From: Planotetraspora sp. A-T 1434
GTDB taxonomy: Bacteria; Actinomycetota; Actinomycetes; Streptosporangiales; Streptosporangiaceae
Reading direction: 5' to 3'
NCBI RefSeq assembly: GCF_025420585.1
Contig: NZ_JAOEGB010000029.1
Location: 34,093 to 98,092, forward strand
DNA length: 64,000 nucleotides
Part shown: piece by piece, positions 35,367-46,061 of the stretch
Numbering within the stretch: the stretch's first letter is position 1
Layout: each line of letters begins with the position of its first letter
Translations under genes and position numbers: made by a program
The notes under the pieces: model-generated
The model's database searches: none
The model's input: only the letters and a program-made list of their open reading frames with translations
Told to the model about the DNA's origin: nothing

Positions 35367-36419
35367 TCAGGTGGCCGTCACCCGGCGAACCGGCGACTCG
35401 GCCGACTTGCGTTTGGCCGGAACGTCGGAGTCGAATGTCACCCGCCAGTCACCCGTGGACGGCACCTTCTTCTTGAAGGTGAACTGGCCCCGCGACCCCG
35501 TGATCGTCGTCCCCTGGGCCGACGAGGCGGCGTTCCCGGCCGGGTCGAAACGGAGCCGCACCGCCTTCTGCGGGAGCGGGTCCCACCGGCCGGGCCCCTC
35601 GGCGACCCACACGACCAGCGTGCCCTTGTGCGTGGCCGTCCTGCCGCGTTTGCCGGTCATCGGGCTGACCGAGTAGGCGATCCTCGTCTGGGCCCCCGAC
35701 CCCTGGACGGTCGAATGGACCTCCGCGCTCCTGGTGGAGGCGACGGCTGCCGCCTCGGCGCGGGCGAGCCGCCGGGGCGCCGCGCGGAACTCCGCCCGCC
35801 AGAAACCCGACTCGGTGGCCGTCACGGTCGTGGCGAAGACGCCCGACTCGTCGGTCTCGGCCTCCGCCATCTCGCGGCGGGAGAACATGCCGTCCGCCCG
35901 GAAGGTCAGCACGACCCGCTGCCCGCCGAGCCGCACCCAATCCTTGTCCCGGCCCGCCTCCAGCAGTCCCCGGAAGGACAGGGGGGCGCCCTCGTCGACC
36001 GGATCCGGCGACAGGACGAACTCGGTGATCCTCGTCTCCGTGGCCTCCTCTCCGGCGACGACCCGGAACGCCCGCTGCTCGACCGACTCCCCGGCCCGCA
36101 CGACGACCCGCCACTCCCCGGGCGGGACCTCCGGGTCGAGGACGTGCTCGGCGACCCATGACTCCTCGAACGGCGAGCCGTCCACCTTGACGAAATCGAG
36201 CTCGATCCGGGGCCCGTCCGGGCCGGTCAGCTCGCCGCGCACGAGGTCGCGGGCGCCGCGGGCGTCACCGGCCTCGCCCGCGCCGCCCGTGACGACCTCG
36301 ACGCGGACAGGTTCTCGCCGCCCCAGGGTGACCGGGTCGGGGGTGACCTCGACGAAATCGATGACCGCGAAGTCAGCCCGGCGTAACAACCTCAGGAGAG
36401 GAGGGAGGAGAAGTCGCAC
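35367..36419 (-). CDS. unknown 350-aa beta-rich protein downstream of the kinase
   Basis: GTG at 36419, 6 bp after the kinase stop, so in its operon. Two or three Ig-like beta modules: FVEVTPDPVTLGRREPVRVEV, then ITEFVLSPDPVDEGAPLSFRG, then a module ending GDWRVTFDSDVPAK. The N-terminus (MRLLLPPLLRLLRR) is hydrophobic and basic but not a clear signal peptide. Ig-like calcium- or sugar-binding folds are possible; function unknown. May be a partner or target of the kinase. Confidence 0.75.
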   Translation of the reverse strand: MRLLLPPLLRLLRRADFAVIDFVEVTPDPVTLGRREPVRVEVVTGGAGEAGDARGARDLVRGELTGPDGPRIELDFVKVDGSPFEESWVAEHVLDPEVPPGEWRVVVRAGESVEQRAFRVVAGEEATETRITEFVLSPDPVDEGAPLSFRGLLEAGRDKDWVRLGGQRVVLTFRADGMFSRREMAEAETDESGVFATTVTATESGFWRAEFRAAPRRLARAEAAAVASTRSAEVHSTVQGSGAQTRIAYSVSPMTGKRGRTATHKGTLVVWVAEGPGRWDPLPQKAVRLRFDPAGNAASSAQGTTITGSRGQFTFKKKVPSTGDWRVTFDSDVPAKRKSAESPVRRVTAT

Positions 36420-36425
36420 GATGCC

Positions 36426-39400
36426 TCAGCACACCTTCCGGTAGGGCGCCTCGGGGATGAGGCGGCGCCAGTCGTTCATGGACAGCGGGGCGCCCGCCCG
36501 GGCGCACACCTCGGCGGTCGCCCGCCCCGGGTCGACGGTGTAGCGCTGGAGCGTCCCGTCCTCCCCCGCGCTGTAGAGGTAGCGCCCGTCGCCCCCGAAG
36601 GACAGCGCGAGCACCACGCCCGTGTGCGCGGTGTACGGCCGGCCCAGCGGCACGTGGGTGGCGGCGTCCCACAGCCGGACCTCGCCGCTGGTGCCGCCCG
36701 TGGCCACCAGGCGGCCGTCGGGCGAGAACGCGATCGCGACGACGTCGTCGAGGTCTCCGGGGTCCGGCGCCAGCCTGCCCGTCGGCTGCGCGGTTCTCGT
36801 GTCCCACAGGCCCACCCCGAGCTGGTGGAACCCCACGGCGACGGTCGAGCCGTCGGGGCTGAACGCGATCGACCGCACCCCGTCGAGGCTCGGCCCGAAG
36901 GGCTGGTCGGTCACCGCTCCGGTGGCGAGATCCACGAGAGCGCTGTTCTGGCCCCCGATGGCGAGCACGCGCCCGTCGGGGCGGAACGCCATAACGTCCA
37001 CGCCGGCGCGCGGGAGAACGCGCGTCCAGGCGTGGTGGGAGGCGTCCCACAACCGCACCCGCTGCCAGTCGCCCGAGAACGGCGCGACCGCGACCAGGCC
37101 GGGCCCGAACGCCAGCCCGCCCACGGAGGCGGCGCCCGGCACGGCCACAGCCGTCGTGCGCCGCATCCCCGCCACGTCCCACAGCGTCACGGCCCCGGAC
37201 CCGGCGGTCTGATCGGCGTCAGCGGCCACGCCCCGATCATCCGGCCTCTGATCACCCGGCCCCGCTCCCGCACCAGGCGTGGCCGTACCGTCCGGGGGCA
37301 GTGCCGCGGCCTCTCCGGCGGACCCCGCCGGAGGGTTGGCCGTACCGGCCGAGGGCTGTGTTGTGGCCTGGGCAGCCGGGCCCGCCGTGGGATCGGCCGT
37401 ACCGGCCGGTGGGTCCGGTGGCATCTCGGCCAGCTCTGCCGTACCGGCTGCGAGGGTGCGTCCGTCGGGGCTGAAGGCGAGCGCCTCGGCGGAGGACGGC
37501 AGGGAGCCGAGGCGCCGCCCCTGGCCCGCGTCCCACAGTTCGAGGAGGTCGCCGGTCTGTACGGCCAGCGTCCGCGCCCCCGGGGCGAAGGCCGCCGATA
37601 CGGCGCTGGAGGCCACGGCCACCGGCCGGGTGCCGAGCCGTACATCGACCGTGGCGACGCCTCCCCCGCCCAGGAGGTAGCGCAGCGCCCGATGGTCATG
37701 CCCCATCCTGATGACCGGCATGCCGGACGTGTCGCTCAACGACTGGTAGACGATCGGCCGCCCGCCGGCCGCGTCCCAAAGCCCGATGCCCTTATGGTCA
37801 TAGGTCATGACATAGCGGCCGTCGTCGCTGTACGACAGCCACGCCGCCCCGGCGCCCTCCAGAACGGCGTCACGGTGGCGGCCAGAGGCGAGGTCCCAGA
37901 ATCGGACGTCCCCGGCCCGGCTCACCGCCAGCGTCGTGCCGTCCGGGCTGAAGGCGGCGGCCTCCCCCCTGCCGCCTCCGGGAGCGAGCACCTTCCTGCG
38001 CCGGGCCAGGTCCCACAGCCGGACTCGCCCGTCGCGGAAGGTCGCCGCGGCGAACCTGTCCGAGACGACGACATCCTCGATGCGGCCGTCACGGGCGACC
38101 TCAAGGACTTTTCCGCCCGTGCGGGGATCCCACACCTGACCATGGTGGCCGGGAGAGACGACGGCGAGCAGCCGCCCGCCCGGTCCGAACGTCATCTCCA
38201 GCGCGCCGGTCCCGAACCGGGGACCGAGCGGCCTCCCCGACACCGCGTCCCACACCTGCAGCGAACCCGCGCCCGCGACGGCGACCAGCCGGGCGTCCGG
38301 GCTGACGGCGACGGCGGCCGCGCGGGCCCCGACGCCCTCCACGGCTCTGATCCGGCGGCGCGCCACCACGTCCCACAGGACCACCCGGCCCTGGTCGGCA
38401 ATGGCGAGCGTCCGCCCGTCGGCGCTGAGGTCGAACCGCGCCGCCGCCGTCACCGGCGGAGGCGGGGAGATGTCCCGCTCCCGCTGCGCCAGCGAGCTGT
38501 AGAGGGCGGCCCGCGCCTCCGGCACTCCCGCGAGCCGCCACGCGGCGACGCTCAACGCCATCGCGGTGACCGGATCGGCGGAGCGCAGGGAGTCGGCGAG
38601 AGCGGCCGTCCTGCGCGCCACCGCCGTGTCCCGCTGCCTCTCGGCGGACGCTCTCTGCCTGTCCGCGAAGGCCTTCTGGTCCACCGCCACCCCCGCCGAG
38701 GCCAGCGCCGCGGCGAGCAGTACGGCGAGCACAGCGGTGACCTGGCGGCGGCGGCGCCCCCGTAGCCGCCCGAGAGCGGCGGACGCGTCGAGGAACGCGT
38801 TCTCCAGCAGGTTGAGGGTGACGTGCTGGCGGCCGGTCGCGGCCCAGCCCAGGGCGTTGTCCAGAGATGTGCCCTGGTAGAGATCTCCGGGTCGCCGCCC
38901 GTTCTCGTCCCACAGCCGGGCGGCCTCGCTGAGCTGCCGGTGTACTCGCAGCCCGGCACGGTCGGCCTCGATCCATTCGCGCAGCCTCGGCCAGGCCCGC
39001 AGCAGCGCGGCGCTGGCGAGCGACATCGTGTCGCCCTCACGCACCAGCAGCTCAGCCCGCGCGAACCCGGACAGCACCCGGTCGGCCGTCGGGAGATCCA
39101 CCACACCGTCGAGCAGTTCGTCGGCGCGCACCTTCCTCGGCAGGTCGTCGGACCCCTCACCCGGCATGACCATGCGGAGCAGGATCTGCGGCACCACCGC
39201 CTGGTCGGCCGCGCCGAGGCTCGTGTAGATGTCCTCCGCCAGCGCGGCCAGCGACGGCGGCGCCACGTCTGCGGGCGGCCGCATCGCCTCCGCCGCGCGC
39301 CTGCCCTCCGCGAGCAGCAGCGCGGTCGCGCCCGCCCTCTCCTCTTCTCGCCAGCCGCGCGTCGCTTCCCCGCCCGGCACTTCCCCGTCCTGCGTTCCTC

Positions 39401-40523
39401 TACCCGGCACTTCCCCGATCGCCGCTCGCCCCCCGGCCGGGCGGGCCACACCGCCTGGCCTTCCCGCGCCCGGCCTTCCCGCGCCCGTCGTTCCTCCACC
39501 GGGCTCCTGAGCGCCCGTCGCCCCCGCACGCTCAGGTCCGTCACCCGGACCGCGGCCGCCCGCCTCGCGGCCGTCCGCGTCTTGGCCTCTGAGCAACCTC
39601 ATGAGCAGTTCGGGCGAGCTCGGGCGGGCCGACGGGTCTTTGGCCATCGCGGCCACTACCAGGCCGCGCAGGGGCTCTTGGAGCATGGACACGTCGGGGT
39701 CCGCCGCCAGGATGCGGTGCAGGAACGCCGCGACGTTGTTCCCCCCGAAATTCCCCGCGAAATCGCCGCCCGCCTCGCCTGCGGGGTCCAGTGCGAACGG
39801 CTCGCGGCCCGTGGCGGCGTACAGCGTCACCGCGCCCCACGCCCAGATGTCCACGGCCGGCCCGGCCCGCTGACCGAGGACGCTCTCGGGCGCCATGAAA
39901 GCGGGCGTGCCGGCGACATGACCAGTAGTCGTCAGCGACATCTCAGTCGTCCTGGCGATCCCGAAGTCGATCACTCGGGGACCGTCCGGGCCGATCAGGA
40001 CGTTGTCCGGCTTGAGATCGCGGTGGATGACCGACGCCTCGTGGATGGCGGTCAGCGCCGTAGCGATCCCCGTGGCCAGCCGGTACAGATCGTCCGGCCC
40101 GTACGGCCCGTTCCGCTCGATCGCCCGCCGCAGGCTGGGCCCGCCGACGAACTCGCTGACGATGTACGGCTGGGCCCCCTCGAGATCCGCCGCGATGATT
40201 TTGGCCGTGCAGAAGGACGACACCCTCCGGGCTGCGGCGGCCTCCCTGGCGAACCTGGCCCTCAGGTCCGCGTCCCCGGGACTCCACCCGTCGAAGCCGC
40301 CGGAGGCTCCGCCGCCGTCGCCGTGGGCGTCTCCGGCGGCGTCCGCCCGGACGCCTCCGAAGGGGCCGTATGAGCTCAGCCGGAGCGCCTTGAGGGCAAC
40401 GCGCCGCCCCGCCTCGTCGTACGCCTCGTAGACCACGCCCTGACCACCCTCGCCGAGCCTCCCGGCGAGCCAGTAGTCACCGATCCTCCGCGGGTCGCCC
40501 GGAGCCAGGGGCGCCATCGCCAT
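36426..40523 (-). CDS. membrane Ser/Thr protein kinase with nSTAND-like region and WD40 repeats
   Basis: 1365 aa from ATG 40523 (GGGGAGG upstream). Residues 16-270 are a Hanks-type kinase: GEGGQG (24-29), Lys45 in VALK, Asp169 in HRDLKPDN, DFG 186-188, APE 211-213. A Pro/Gly/Ala linker follows. Residues 420-565 match the winged-helix end of nSTAND1 proteins (LLRAWPRLREWIEADRAGLR), but no P-loop NTPase is present. A membrane helix lies at about 588-610, then a short coiled coil, then WD40-like repeats from about 690 to the end (AFSPDGRTLA, LWDVAGMR type units). The kinase is cytoplasmic; the propeller is predicted outside. Confidence 0.9.
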   Translation of the reverse strand: MAMAPLAPGDPRRIGDYWLAGRLGEGGQGVVYEAYDEAGRRVALKALRLSSYGPFGGVRADAAGDAHGDGGGASGGFDGWSPGDADLRARFAREAAAARRVSSFCTAKIIAADLEGAQPYIVSEFVGGPSLRRAIERNGPYGPDDLYRLATGIATALTAIHEASVIHRDLKPDNVLIGPDGPRVIDFGIARTTEMSLTTTGHVAGTPAFMAPESVLGQRAGPAVDIWAWGAVTLYAATGREPFALDPAGEAGGDFAGNFGGNNVAAFLHRILAADPDVSMLQEPLRGLVVAAMAKDPSARPSSPELLMRLLRGQDADGREAGGRGPGDGPERAGATGAQEPGGGTTGAGRPGAGRPGGVARPAGGRAAIGEVPGRGTQDGEVPGGEATRGWREEERAGATALLLAEGRRAAEAMRPPADVAPPSLAALAEDIYTSLGAADQAVVPQILLRMVMPGEGSDDLPRKVRADELLDGVVDLPTADRVLSGFARAELLVREGDTMSLASAALLRAWPRLREWIEADRAGLRVHRQLSEAARLWDENGRRPGDLYQGTSLDNALGWAATGRQHVTLNLLENAFLDASAALGRLRGRRRRQVTAVLAVLLAAALASAGVAVDQKAFADRQRASAERQRDTAVARRTAALADSLRSADPVTAMALSVAAWRLAGVPEARAALYSSLAQRERDISPPPPVTAAARFDLSADGRTLAIADQGRVVLWDVVARRRIRAVEGVGARAAAVAVSPDARLVAVAGAGSLQVWDAVSGRPLGPRFGTGALEMTFGPGGRLLAVVSPGHHGQVWDPRTGGKVLEVARDGRIEDVVVSDRFAAATFRDGRVRLWDLARRRKVLAPGGGRGEAAAFSPDGTTLAVSRAGDVRFWDLASGRHRDAVLEGAGAAWLSYSDDGRYVMTYDHKGIGLWDAAGGRPIVYQSLSDTSGMPVIRMGHDHRALRYLLGGGGVATVDVRLGTRPVAVASSAVSAAFAPGARTLAVQTGDLLELWDAGQGRRLGSLPSSAEALAFSPDGRTLAAGTAELAEMPPDPPAGTADPTAGPAAQATTQPSAGTANPPAGSAGEAAALPPDGTATPGAGAGPGDQRPDDRGVAADADQTAGSGAVTLWDVAGMRRTTAVAVPGAASVGGLAFGPGLVAVAPFSGDWQRVRLWDASHHAWTRVLPRAGVDVMAFRPDGRVLAIGGQNSALVDLATGAVTDQPFGPSLDGVRSIAFSPDGSTVAVGFHQLGVGLWDTRTAQPTGRLAPDPGDLDDVVAIAFSPDGRLVATGGTSGEVRLWDAATHVPLGRPYTAHTGVVLALSFGGDGRYLYSAGEDGTLQRYTVDPGRATAEVCARAGAPLSMNDWRRLIPEAPYRKVC

Positions 40524-40756
40524 CCGGTCCTCCCCGACGGCCTCCGGCCGTCCCCCACCCCCGGGACGGCATGACCCGATGGTCCTACGCCATCCTCGAC
40601 GAGCCAAGGGGTTTCGGCGGCGCGCACGACGCGTTCGCCCCCGCTACGGAGGCGCGCGGTCATCCGTCCAGCGCGGCGGTGAGGTCGAGCTCGACCAAAC
40701 ATCCAGGAGTGACGTGCAACTTATCCAGATTTATGCGCCTAATGCCTGGGATGTGA

Positions 40757-41533
40757 TCAGGTAGCCTCGCCGGTGGGCATGATCGTGACCTGCTGAAGGT
40801 TGACGCGTGCCGGCTGGGAGGCGAGGAAGCCGACGGTGTGGGCGATGTCCTCCGGCGTCAGCCACTCGATCGTCTCCTTCGAACCCGCCAGCCACTCCAG
40901 CGCACCGGTGTCGGTAACGTGGCTCTGCAGTTCCGTACCGACGATGCCCGGCTCGATCGCAGAGACTCGTACCTTCTTCGGGCCCAGCTCCGTCCGCAGG
41001 TGCCGGGACAGGTGCGTGACGTAGGCCTTGGTCGCCGAGTACACGGCGAAGTTCGGGAAGATGTTCTGCGCGGCGATCGAGGAGGTGTTGATCAGGTCAC
41101 CAACGCCACGCTCGGCGGCCGCCTGGACCAGCTGCGGAACGAACGCGCCGATGACGTTCATCAGGCCGGTGACGTTCAGGTCGATCTGGCGCTGCCACTG
41201 GTCGGCGGCCAGCTCCTCAATCGGGGCCGGGAGCATTACACCCGCGTTGTTGAACAGCAGGTCCGCGCCACCGAGATCGTTCTTGACCCGGTCAGCGGCA
41301 GCACGCACGGCCTGGACGTCGGTCACGTCCGCGGCGATCGCCAGTGCGGTGCCGCCGTTCTTCTCGATACGCGAGACCAGCTCAGCGAGCCGGTCCTCGC
41401 GCCGGGCCAGCACGGCGACCTTCGCTCCCAGCGATGCCAGATGTTCAGCGGTCGCTTCGCCGATGCCGCTGGAGGCGCCGGTGACGACGGCGACACGGCC
41501 GGCAAGTGGGGTGCTAGAGGTCTGCGAGGTCAT
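40757..41533 (-). CDS. short-chain dehydrogenase/reductase
   Basis: 258 aa. Classical SDR: TGASSGIG at 18-25, NNAG, and YSATK active-site Tyr/Lys. NADP preference is suggested by ARRE after the second strand. Substrate unknown. Divergent from a MmyB-type XRE regulator (177 bp apart); such pairs are common in actinobacteria, where the regulator controls the oxidoreductase. Confidence 0.92.
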   Translation of the reverse strand: MTSQTSSTPLAGRVAVVTGASSGIGEATAEHLASLGAKVAVLARREDRLAELVSRIEKNGGTALAIAADVTDVQAVRAAADRVKNDLGGADLLFNNAGVMLPAPIEELAADQWQRQIDLNVTGLMNVIGAFVPQLVQAAAERGVGDLINTSSIAAQNIFPNFAVYSATKAYVTHLSRHLRTELGPKKVRVSAIEPGIVGTELQSHVTDTGALEWLAGSKETIEWLTPEDIAHTVGFLASQPARVNLQQVTIMPTGEAT

Positions 41534-41710
41534 TGAGGAGGTACCTTCCCGTGAATGTTCTGGGGGCGGTCCGCTCATCCCGGGCCGCTGATTCAGCACA
41601 CCATGGCCGGACCGACCGCAAAGGACGCCTGCCGCACCCTGCCGAGACTGGTACCGACAAAGCTACCCAAAACCGGACATACCGTCCACGAGAGACGCCA
41701 CACTGGGTGT

Positions 41711-42556
41711 ATGGACAGCCGAAGCGAGCTCGCCGATTTCCTGCGCACCCGGCGTAGCCGGCTGACCCCTGACCAGGCAGGGTTGCCCGAGGACGGCCGC
41801 ACGCGCCGGGTTCCGGGACTGCGTCGCGACGAGGTCGCCCGGCTCGCTGGGGTGAGCACCGAGTACTACACACGGCTCGAACAGGGTCGAGCCGGTAACC
41901 CCTCACCGGAAGTCCTTGAGGCTTTGAGCCGGGCCCTGCACCTGGACGCGTCCGAGACGGAACACCTGCAGGATCTGCTGACCCGGCCGAACGCCGCCAA
42001 TCGCCGCACCCCCACCGGCCCACAGCGAGTCCGTCCAGGCCTGCACCTGATGCTGCGGACACTGCAGCACGTGCCGGCGTTCGTCCTCGGTCGGCGGACC
42101 GACGTCCTGGCCTCCAACCGACTGGCCCGGGCCGTCCTCACCGACTTCGACGCCCTGCCCGTGCCGGCCCGCAACCTGGCCCGCTACTACCTGCTGGACC
42201 CCTCCGCCCGGCAGACCGTCGGCGACTGGGAACGCATCGCCGCCGAAACCGTGGCGATCCTCCGCCTGGAGGCCGGGCGCCGTCCCCACGACCGGCAACT
42301 CGCAGACCTGGTGGGCGAACTCATGCTGCGGTCACCGGAGTTCACGACCTGGTGGAACGACCACCGGGTGCTACGTTGCACCCACGGCGCAAAGCTCCAT
42401 CATCACCCCGTCGTCGGTGACCTGCACTTCGTCTTCGAGTCCTTCCAAGTTCCCGGAGACGCGGAACAGACCCTGTACGTCTACAACGTAGAACCGGGCT
42501 CACCGACCGAACAGGCACTGCGCCTGCTCGAGTCCTGGAACGCACCGGTCCCCTGA
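41711..42556 (+). CDS. XRE family regulator with MmyB-like ligand-binding domain
   Basis: 281 aa from ATG 41711. Residues 5-85: helix-turn-helix (VPGLRRDEVARLAGVSTEYY, then TRLEQGRAGNPSPEVLEALS). Residues 105-275: PAS-like MmyB domain (VPAFVLGRRTDVLASNRLAR, WNDHRV). Likely controls the divergent SDR gene. The ligand is unknown. Confidence 0.92.
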   Translation: MDSRSELADFLRTRRSRLTPDQAGLPEDGRTRRVPGLRRDEVARLAGVSTEYYTRLEQGRAGNPSPEVLEALSRALHLDASETEHLQDLLTRPNAANRRTPTGPQRVRPGLHLMLRTLQHVPAFVLGRRTDVLASNRLARAVLTDFDALPVPARNLARYYLLDPSARQTVGDWERIAAETVAILRLEAGRRPHDRQLADLVGELMLRSPEFTTWWNDHRVLRCTHGAKLHHHPVVGDLHFVFESFQVPGDAEQTLYVYNVEPGSPTEQALRLLESWNAPVP

Positions 42557-42699
42557 CCACAAATCGTCTCGCCATGTTGCCCTCAGTCTGATGCGCAGAG
42601 TCCTCGGCCGCCGCAGGGCGCGAAAAAGAAGCGGTGTACCTCCCGATCGAGGAAGGACACCTGATGAGCGACGTGACTGACGTTTCCCAGCGAATGACC

Positions 42700-42837
42700 T
42701 TCCCGAAGCGGCAGGAGGGCGTGGACGATGCGGGGACCGAGGTCGCGCGTGGGGTTGATGGCGTACTCGGTGGGGCCACCGAGGGACAGTCCGAGGGAGA
42801 CGACCACGCCGGCGACGACGCCGTTTGCCGAGCAGGA
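42700..42837 (-). pseudogene. fragment of a GlpF-type aquaglyceroporin
   Basis: An isolated stretch reads [18 protein letters not shown] then [13 protein letters not shown] and HALLPL, which matches the second half of a MIP channel around the second NPA box, here NPT. The frame upstream hits a stop at 42838-42840, and the downstream sequence no longer resembles the family. No start or full channel is left, so it is a relic. Confidence 0.6.
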
Positions 42838-42956
42838 TCAGCGCGGGGTGCCGGAGGTCTCACCCCGAATATGTCGAGATCGGACACCCGAGACTCCGTC
42901 GTGCAGGAAAGGCGGATCTCCGGGGATTGCGGCGGCCCGCGCCTTCCTGCCGCTGT

Positions 42957-42988
42957 ACGGTAGACTTGCCAATGTCAAGGTCAGTCAA
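42957..42988 (-). promoter_or_regulatory. MerR-type promoter-like site without an adjacent gene
   Basis: On the minus strand: TTGACT (42988-42983), 20-nt spacer holding the inverted repeat CTTG-N7-CAAG (42965-42979), then TACCGT (42962-42957). The long spacer with a dyad is the form of MerR-activated promoters. It reads into the aquaporin fragment region. Confidence 0.35.
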
Positions 42989-43493
42989 GGGTTCTGTCGT
43001 CGGAACCTCGCACACTTCTGATCATGCGCTATTCGGGTCATAACCGCCTGTTGCCGAACACCATGCCGGCCGAGTTGCCCGGAGACCGTACCGAGGGTTC
43101 CGAGATGACCCACGAGGAGTGGACCAACACCCAGGTCGGCCGCCGTGTCGTCGGCGGCCAATACGACCACGGTCACGCCGCGAGGGGGTACGAGGCCCTC
43201 GCCATCGAGCGCGGTCCCAGCCCTCTGCCACGATTGCCGGCGCCCATCATGGACCTGCCCCACCTGCGGCACCCGTCAAAACCTGCGGCCGCATCTCCGC
43301 ATCCAGGTCTGCCGTGGTCTCCCCGGAGCGCGAATGCCTGCGTCACGAAGGTCGCACGCCCCCCATACGGTGCTCCTCCACATGCATGTCTACGTCTCAG
43401 ACGTAACCGCGAATTGCTCCCTTCGAGCGAAGCAGGCGGCGGAACCGAGCCGCACACGGGCCAATACGGCTACAGAAATTGGGAGGTGAGACC
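42989..43493. other. 505-bp stretch without a recognisable gene
   Basis: Several frames are open but none resembles a known family, and codon usage is not convincing. The GC content is somewhat lower than the neighbours. The last 20 bp carry the ribosome-binding site of the next gene. Confidence 0.5.
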
Positions 43494-44363
43494 ATGCCGT
43501 TCTCGAAGCCGACCAATGGTTTCCGGCTGCATTACCTGCGCGCCGGACAGGGCCAGCCGGTAGTCCTCGTACACGGTAATCCGGGCGACAACAAGGAGTA
43601 CTCCAAGCTGCTGCCCCTGCTGACACCGTACGCTGACGTGGTCGTCCCCGACCTGAGGGGCTACGGCAAGTCGGACAAGCACCTGAAGGACGTGGGCAAC
43701 GCCTACGCCCTGTCCGGGCAGGTGGACGGCGTCATCGCTCTGATCGACGAACTCGGTATCAGCAACGCGGTCCTGTGCGGATACGACGTGGGCAGCTTCA
43801 CTGTCCAGACGATCGCGGTGAAGCGACCCGACCTCGCCAAATCTCTGGTAATCGCGCCACCGACGATGGGGGTTGGCCGGCGGATTCTGGAGGAGGAGGC
43901 AGTCAACGCCTTCCTCCACGCCATCCTCTACAAGACGACGCTGGTAGAGGATCTCATCGACGGCAAGCCGGACGCCGTCCGCGCTGCGCTGAAGGAGAAC
44001 CTGCAGAACTGGTCGGCTCCAGGCTCCGAGGTCGTGGAAGAACTGCTGGACCATCTGACCGAGAACCACTCCGCCCCGGGTGCTTTCGTGGCCGGCGCCA
44101 TGTGGTTCCGCTTCCCGGAGGGGAACCCCATCTCCTATTACGCCAACGAGAAGAAGCCGGATCCCGCTGACAGGTTCTCTAAGCCCATCACCATCCTCTG
44201 GCCGGACAAGGACCCGCTCTTTCCGCAGGAATGGAGCGACAACCTTTCCGACTTCTACAGCGACTACGAACTCCAATTCATGGAGAACGTCGGGCACTTC
44301 AGCCCGCTGGAAGCGCCCGACGTCTGGGCCGAGCATGTCCTGGAGCACGTGCGCGAGGCCTAG
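43494..44363 (+). CDS. alpha/beta hydrolase, epoxide hydrolase/dehalogenase-like
   Basis: 289 aa from ATG 43494, 8 nt after GGGAGG. Oxyanion HGNPG at 27-31. The nucleophile elbow is CGYDVGSF, so Asp98 is the nucleophile, as in epoxide hydrolases and haloalkane dehalogenases rather than esterases. Acid probably in WPDKDPLFP; catalytic His268 in ENVGHFSP. Substrate unknown. Flanked by pseudogene DNA, so possibly acquired. Confidence 0.88.
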   Translation: MPFSKPTNGFRLHYLRAGQGQPVVLVHGNPGDNKEYSKLLPLLTPYADVVVPDLRGYGKSDKHLKDVGNAYALSGQVDGVIALIDELGISNAVLCGYDVGSFTVQTIAVKRPDLAKSLVIAPPTMGVGRRILEEEAVNAFLHAILYKTTLVEDLIDGKPDAVRAALKENLQNWSAPGSEVVEELLDHLTENHSAPGAFVAGAMWFRFPEGNPISYYANEKKPDPADRFSKPITILWPDKDPLFPQEWSDNLSDFYSDYELQFMENVGHFSPLEAPDVWAEHVLEHVREA

Positions 44364-44782
44364 CAAAAGCCAGCCCGTCATCGGTTCGACGATGCGAACT
44401 CGGAACCGGCTTGATGCCGCGCCGATCACCCATAGGTGCGGGCGCGAGCGGTAGCTGCCCGCACCGGACCTGGTACACCTAGGACGGAGCCATCTCCACG
44501 TCTCGACACTGGGAAGCGTGCTGAGTTCTGGCTGCTGCTTCCGGCCGTCACCGCCACGGGGTGCCGCGTATCGCTTACGTGGTCGTTGCGCGAGCGCGGC
44601 CTGGCCGTCCCCGGCATCCGGCGCAGGCCGCGGCTGCGGGCCACGGCGGCACTGGCCAGGTTGCTTCGGCGATGCGGGGCAGCAGCCGGCGAGTGTCCGC
44701 CATCCGGCGGGATGAGACCGGGCGACGGTATGAAACCGCCCGGCGCGTACGGCCCGGCCGCACCGGCGGGGGACCGGGCGGG
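44364..44782. other. 419-bp intergenic region
   Basis: Between the hydrolase (+) and the acyl-CoA dehydrogenase (-). One plus frame is open (44436 onward) but with no family signal or start. I see no terminator or RNA. Confidence 0.5.
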
Positions 44783-45937
<1,155 letters not shown>

Positions 45938-46061
45938 GGCGGTGCACTCCTACCCGGTGAGGTACGGCTTTCAGGATCACGGATCGGGGCGGCCGGAATC
46001 GCCGCCGCCCCGATTGTGACATCTCGCCACATGTCCCGCACAGATCCGTCACACGGCGGCG

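Noticed and set aside
43024..43563. 179-codon plus frame before the alpha/beta hydrolase
   Set aside because: No family signal, odd composition, and it overlaps the well-supported hydrolase start in another frame.
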